This document shows positions 22,701 through 25,079 of a DNA stretch of 25,079 bases, piece after piece; the stretch's first letter is position 1; each line of letters opens with the position of its first letter. The position numbers were made by a program, and so were the translations under genes. Source of the DNA: JBDIBB01 sp039812685 (lineage in GTDB: Bacteria > Acidobacteriota > Vicinamibacteria > Vicinamibacterales > JAFNAJ01). The stretch spans positions 1-25,079 of the forward strand of contig JBDIBB010000057.1 in the NCBI GenBank assembly GCA_039812685.1, given 5' to 3'. Under the pieces are notes generated by a model. The model did not search any database. It had not been told where the DNA came from and saw nothing but the letters and a program-made list of their open reading frames with translations.

Positions 22701-25079
22701 AGGTGGCGAACGTCGTCGTGCCGCTCGTCGGTCTCTCCAGCGTCAGCGGCGTCGTCGTCGACGCCGACGGCACGCCACCCGATCGTCCGATCAACCTCCT
22801 GCTGACCGGACAGCCGGCCACCGGGTGCGATGGCGCGTGCCAGACCGCGACCGACGCCACGGGCGCCTTCGCCTTCACCGGCCTCGCCGTGCGCACGTTC
22901 TCCATCACCGCGATCGATCCCGTCACCGGCCTGCGCGGATCGGTTGGCGACGAGGTGAGTCCGGGCGCCAGCCGCACCGGGCTGCGGATCGTGCTCGAGC
23001 CGTCCGGCAGCCTGTCTGGGGAGGTCACGTTCCCCGACGGCACGAAGGCGGCCAGCATCGTGGCCGAACTGATGAAGGGCCCGGCGCGCCTGTTCGCCGA
23101 GACGGGTGCGGACGGCCGGTTCGAGTTCCCGGTGGTCTCGATCGCGGGCACACGGACGTGGACGCTCGCCCTGCGCGATCCCATCGGCCCCGGCCTGGCG
23201 CGACGTACGGTCGTCATCGACGGCCCGACCGAGCTGGGCGCGATCGTGCTCGACACGGCCGCGCCGACGATCACGAGCCTCAGTCCGGCAAACGGCGCCA
23301 CCGGCGTGGCGCTCGGGGCGTCGGTGCGCCTGGAGTTCAGCGAGGCGCTCGACCTGTCGGGCGTCACCTCGGCCAACATCCGCATCACCGGGCCGTCCGG
23401 GCAGGTCGCCGGCACGCTCGAGACCGGGGCGGGCGACCGCGTCGTCACCTTCCGGCCGCTGTCGCCGCTGGCCGACCAGGCACGGTACACCGTGGAGGTG
23501 GACAACCTCCGCGACCCGCTGGGCAAGGAGATGACGCCATTTGCCGCGGCGTTCACGACGGTGGACATCACGCCGCCGGCGACGCTCGAGGTCTCGCCCG
23601 GCGCCGGCGCGACGGGCGTCACCATCCACACCCCGATTCGCGTGAAGTTCAGCGAGCCCGTCGATCCGCTCGCCTTCGGCGGCCCGGCCATCGTGCTGTC
23701 GCGCGACGGGACGCCGGTCGATGGCCGCATCGACTTCGCGTTCGGCAACACCGTGGTGATCTTCACGCCGACCCGGCCGCTCGACGAGGACCGGGCGTAC
23801 CAGGTGTCGGTGCTGGCCGCGCGGGACATCGCGGGCAACGCGCAGCCCGCGGGCACGACGATCGGCTTCAGCACGACCGACCGCACGCCACCGCGGATCC
23901 TCGGCCTGTCGGTGGAGGGCGGTGGCACGGTGATCGAGAACGGCGTGGCCCGGGTGGTGGCCGACGTCGGCAGCACCGACGTGGCGTTCGTCGACTTCTT
24001 CGTCAACGGTGCGCCGGCCGCCGTCGCGCGCACCCTGCCGTTCACGCTGGTCTTCCAGGCGACGCCCGCCCTGGGCGCGCCGGGCAGCCAGATCGAGGTG
24101 GGGGCCATCGCCACCGACACGTCGGGCAACCGTGGCCTGGCGCCCGTCATGACGAGCCTGACGGTCGTCGCCGATCAGCCACCCGCCGTGACGTTCCTGT
24201 CGCCCGCCTCGCCCATCACCGCGCGCAACGGCGACCGCATCACCGTGCAGGTGCGCGCAACCGACGACCTCGGCGTCACGGCCATCGGCTACCGGGCCAA
24301 CACCGGCGACACGCGTACCGCCGCCACGCTGCCGGTGCGCCCCGTGGTTGGCGACCGCACGGCCACCTTCGCCTTCGACGTGCCCGCCCTGGTCGTGCCC
24401 GGCACGTCCTTCGCCATCGAGGCGAGCGCCGCGGACACCAAGGGGCAGACGGCGTCGGCCACCCCCGTCACCGTCACGGTGCTCGATGGCGTGCCGCCCA
24501 CCGTGGAGATCACCGGCGTGAGCACGGGGCAGCGCGTGCGGCCTGGGCAGAGCGTGACGGCCGTCGTCGTGGCCTCCGATCCCGGGACGATCGCGCGCGT
24601 GGGCCTGGCCGCCACCGGCGCCGCCACCTTCAGCGAGGCGCGCACGCTCGACGAGGCGCAGGCCGCCGTTGCCGTAGCCTTCACCTTCGTGGTGGACGCC
24701 GGCGCCGGGCCGACGGATCGCGTGACGCTCTCGGCGTTCGCGATCGACGCCGCCGGCAACCGAGCCGACTCCGGCCAGATCATCCTGCCGATCGCCGACA
24801 GCGTGCCGCCCACCGTCACGATCGAGCCCGAGACGGGCGTGCTCGAGATGGTGCCGGGCCAGCCCGTGCGCCTGATCGCCACGGCCCGGGACGAAATCGG
24901 CGTGACCCGGATCACGATCTCGGGTACCGGCGCCTTCACCTTCAGTGACGCGAAGGCCATTTCTCCCGCGCTGGCCCAGGCACAAGCCATCTTCACGGTG
25001 AGCGTGCCCGCCTGGGTGCAGGATGGTCAGACGCTGACCGTGACCGCGCGCGCCGTGGATCTGTCGGGCAACACCAGCG
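16748..25079 (+). CDS. Second giant secreted multidomain protein: carboxypeptidase-regulatory-like repeats and Ig-like domains (at least 2777 aa, 3' end outside window)
   Basis: I read this frame to base 25079 and found no stop, so the gene is cut by the window edge. A signal peptide (about 1-30, MRPPLFRLAWP..., Ala-rich, ending AAAQT) follows the ATG at 16748. Residues about 31-430 are an N-terminal region I do not recognise, with motifs FLTSEQIRLYGIGL, LTAEEIREKGIVFDSSNFQA and PPIPGVVVIPGDIGFLNQYF. A CARDB-like segment (about 415-510) and a partly helical stretch (about 530-670) come next. Then about 13 carboxypeptidase-regulatory-like repeats (about 948-2172), two SbsA-type Ig domains (about 2173-2378) and at least four Ig-like domains to the end. 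It is probably an extracellular structural or adhesive protein, exported with help from the adjacent parvulin. A long open frame on the opposite strand (17819-24985) is a G+C-driven shadow. Confidence 0.88.
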   Translation, partial: MRPPLFRLAWPRGPVAFLLTMAVAAAAAAQTPARFLTSEQIRLYGIGLRVEPGEQTVPKDIATIVSTFLQAPSGPGDLPPFAPDAEVRATLRGPSFAGPVELRATPNSPLNVPPLTVAGIHTVENIRLVSGGEVLLHGSPETAVITVIEKLLVTQITARPLTAEEIREKGIVFDSSNFQAFNFAAAFAISPGNDIRIEFPVVLPAIAGAEPQPPHELTTIEPQLKDLSTIVPDTLAIQAAIPNLSVTGFVLRAPEVQGQNFVVPPIPGVVVIPGDIGFLNQYFSVLLMVANVAPTGSRLSVSELTATIQLPPGADTVAGSADDPLRMAQTASGGAATTVPVRQAGPDGRLGTSDDIVSLGPGETGNAEFLVEGRREGSHVIEMELAGVLDGLPVGPVPIRGRAAGAVLVRNPRFTLTFTHPEIVAAGERYALDVTVTNTGESPANFVSVNLFGRNVSGATLVGPPSQAIDAIPPGDAQTVSFDLVSSVSGRVTAATLDSDENVAGRFALKTSVGDLGVPLSPDSLVLPKEADGLPKPLRDAALGLLGRAYAVATAPAAALPRDLTRFSRKVVYDRAVEVAEAGFRATLGEPLPASAWHLLLDFAGNNYARLPERNTPRELPFIEGDYRGFDELRRRSARGDIVAARVVDLLADSLAQQGLAGFHGALASAASFRAPHVSVLLTSTTGAPLPVTLVLRDAAGRRTGLAGADGKIVKDVPFSDLLAFGASSDQLTAQLGLLASPSGDYVLELRRNPAAAPGGRFGLSLVIPRQDGTFRQAIFDDVALGQVPVLTPAAGDAHLIGVEFFDHGVPAGGAPVASSSVIEVEDPAPSVVGVSQQADADVLTCEGGVMARPGRVIAVLLSEEVTPEQAQDKVGAGEISKYEVDGNRVVGVALQPGRRIVFLGLRDPIGPFVPRSLTVSGLVDRRGQPMLAPDTRPIGATVPDTAGVVSGQVLDASGRPASFANVRLFYEAMCDEEPVTFGISSKPADEQGRYSFDYVWRPKISNVKLVALDPDTEQFRELRFNLAHDAQRLTVDVVFLGRGAIEGRTLDTSGRPLAGTVVRVTSLTDQSQFGTTTDSEGRYRFDRVPVGNLLVEAVSVQPPARVFISENVPSPGAVVVRDITLFDATTAPVQVGTIAGFVLRSEGVTPVADVPVHAYYRNRSQEGVRCPPPPGAVEEPEECAIAVTRTDVGGAFRFERITSGELRLLAFDAAGLEQGDASLQLAPEATASLNVLLVGGLATVTGVVLDPSGGPVPGARVGGGLSIVTAGADGRFTLVDVPVGRRAIVAVSDGLGTRGQTEIDVLRTGETYNATVVLSAVGSVAGIVRESNGATPVAGVTVYLLRDCTTVDPRTGQSVKAACIDGQATTNVSGGYRIDGIKVGDYRLSAFRADFSDGNIVPVTVSFFRQVVAANITFRGQGRVTGRVVDDDGVTPLPAHVSVSGEQLVIAGGRIGSKFERVENYRIVQTGLDGGFSFNGVWAGGFTLRAAGQFSPDPIAFQGTLAAGATANITLRLQPTSEITGTVLLPDGVTPAGENVIVRYTSEAFKVFCAEDDFGDNVCQTIPQGIQEVTVVTGANGRFRFPIVNAGAFTITAEDAGSGRIATLKGSVKAGESADFAVRLLGLSDVVVHVYAANRDAQGNPVPIPGARVEVEQIEAPKRKLIRVAGSAGEDAGVARFAGGDAFSEGDLLVRATDVRNGFVGRASGRVVAGDATVVVEVFLFDATGSVSGTVFQADGLTPVANAEVVISNAAGPVAFAVTGPEGTYSQAEIPLGVVRVEAFDARTASRGYGESRIDFNGQDVPVNVSLVALGLVRGTLLAAGTLEPLQNWEVRLEQSAPSGRPLPALRTSSGVDGGFSFPGAAVGPFRVHASKLGIVGSANVTGAVARPGQIVDVPIVVNIVTPATAVIAGVVVEASGAVAGNAEITVDRGPFSPGRNLTAAPDGTFRLDGLPIGRYRVVARSQATANTGTSYADLLFDGQVANVVVPLVGLSSVSGVVVDADGTPPDRPINLLLTGQPATGCDGACQTATDATGAFAFTGLAVRTFSITAIDPVTGLRGSVGDEVSPGASRTGLRIVLEPSGSLSGEVTFPDGTKAASIVAELMKGPARLFAETGADGRFEFPVVSIAGTRTWTLALRDPIGPGLARRTVVIDGPTELGAIVLDTAAPTITSLSPANGATGVALGASVRLEFSEALDLSGVTSANIRITGPSGQVAGTLETGAGDRVVTFRPLSPLADQARYTVEVDNLRDPLGKEMTPFAAAFTTVDITPPATLEVSPGAGATGVTIHTPIRVKFSEPVDPLAFGGPAIVLSRDGTPVDGRIDFAFGNTVVIFTPTRPLDEDRAYQVSVLAARDIAGNAQPAGTTIGFSTTDRTPPRILGLSVEGGGTVIENGVARVVADVGSTDVAFVDFFVNGAPAAVARTLPFTLVFQATPALGAPGSQIEVGAIATDTSGNRGLAPVMTSLTVVADQPPAVTFLSPASPITARNGDRITVQVRATDDLGVTAIGYRANTGDTRTAATLPVRPVVGDRTATFAFDVPALVVPGTSFAIEASAADTKGQTASATPVTVTVLDGVPPTVEITGVSTGQRVRPGQSVTAVVVASDPGTIARVGLAATGAATFSEARTLDEAQAAVAVAFTFVVDAGAGPTDRVTLSAFAIDAAGNRADSGQIILPIADSVPPTVTIEPETGVLEMVPGQPVRLIATARDEIGVTRITISGTGAFTFSDAKAISPALAQAQAIFTVSVPAWVQDGQTLTVTARAVDLSGNTS
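19592..23262 (+). repeat. About 13 tandem carboxypeptidase-regulatory-like (Cna-B/prealbumin-like) repeats
   Basis: Units begin near 19592, 19878, 20157, 20474, 20714, 21011, 21312, 21638, 21935, 22193, 22478, 22735 and 23006, about 80-109 residues apart. Most follow the pattern G-x-(V/I)-x-G-x-V-x(4-6)-G-x-P-(V/L)-x-(G/N)-(A/V)-x-V, then DGxFxF-x(3)-(V/I)-x-(V/A)-G, then a final strand. Examples are GAIEGRTLDTSGRPLAG, ATVTGVVLDPSGGPVPGARV and GSVSGTVFQADGLTPVANAEV. These are transthyretin-like beta-sandwiches. Unit 8 is the most divergent (DVVVHVYAANRDAQGNPVP). The repeats are diverged at both protein and DNA level, so this is an old array rather than a recent expansion. Confidence 0.8.
23263..25079 (+). 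repeat. Tandem Ig-like domains (two SbsA-type, at least four further) at the 3' end of giant gene 2
   Basis: Two SbsA-type (Big_5-like) units start near 23263 (APTITSLSPANGATGVAL, LEFSEALD, VVTFRPLSPL) and 23570 (TPPATLEVSPGAGATGV, VKFSEPVD, VIFTPTRPL). Ig-like units with a TPP/PPx opening and a 'DxxGN' ending start near 23882, 24176, 24491 and 24802. The last two share an internal motif (ATFSEARTLDEAQA and FTFSDAKAISPALAQA), suggesting duplication. The array continues beyond the window. Confidence 0.75.

Noticed and set aside
17819..24985. Minus-strand open frame of about 2390 codons
   Set aside because: It is antisense to the second giant gene. Its translation is rich in Arg, His and Gly with no signal peptide or domain pattern, while the plus strand encodes clear repeats. 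Long antisense frames are expected opposite genes with G/C at nearly every third position.

Overview
This is a very G+C-rich bacterial window (roughly 70% by eye, with third codon positions almost always G or C) and dense coding. The codon use, a zinc-carboxypeptidase-like protein of the M14 type with a C-terminal amidotransferase-like fold, and an abundance of carboxypeptidase-regulatory-like and PKD domains suggest Acidobacteriota, perhaps class Vicinamibacteria. That placement is inference: no rRNA or other marker gene is present. I see no tRNA, rRNA, CRISPR array, insertion sequence or integrase.

Layout. (1) 1-1758, plus strand: the 3' part of an M14-family peptidase gene whose start lies upstream of the window. 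(2) 1759-1898: a short convergent intergenic gap with a perfect 16-bp inverted repeat, probably a bidirectional terminator. (3) 1899-2738, minus strand: a 279-residue secreted protein of unknown function with a strong ribosome binding site. (4) 2739-2955: a divergent intergenic region with RNA hairpins. (5) 2956-25079, plus strand: an apparent operon of three overlapping genes. It encodes a giant secreted modular protein of 4318 residues, a secreted parvulin-type peptidyl-prolyl isomerase of 279 residues, and a second giant secreted modular protein of at least 2777 residues that is still open at the window's end. The junctions are ATGA (4-base overlap) and TGATG (1-base overlap), so the three are probably co-transcribed and translationally coupled.

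The first giant protein runs from a signal peptide through six PKD domains, three Ig-like domains and a carboxypeptidase-regulatory-like domain. ZU5-like and SbsA-like Ig segments follow, then a beta-propeller-like region with calcium-loop motifs, a cysteine-containing partly helical module that I do not recognise, a Gly-rich beta region, and a C-terminal ZU5-like domain. The second giant protein has an unrecognised N-terminal region, about 13 tandem carboxypeptidase-regulatory-like repeats, two SbsA-like Ig domains and four or more Ig-like domains. Both look like extracellular fibre or adhesin-type proteins made of beta-sandwich modules. A dedicated periplasmic prolyl isomerase between them fits a role in folding or exporting these very long, proline-rich chains.

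The most interesting content is this giant protein - parvulin - giant protein operon, together with the non-Ig module in the first protein. The second giant gene is easy to miss because it has no stop codon in the window and a long antisense open frame shadows it. I read its frame codon by codon and found it open from 16748 to the end.
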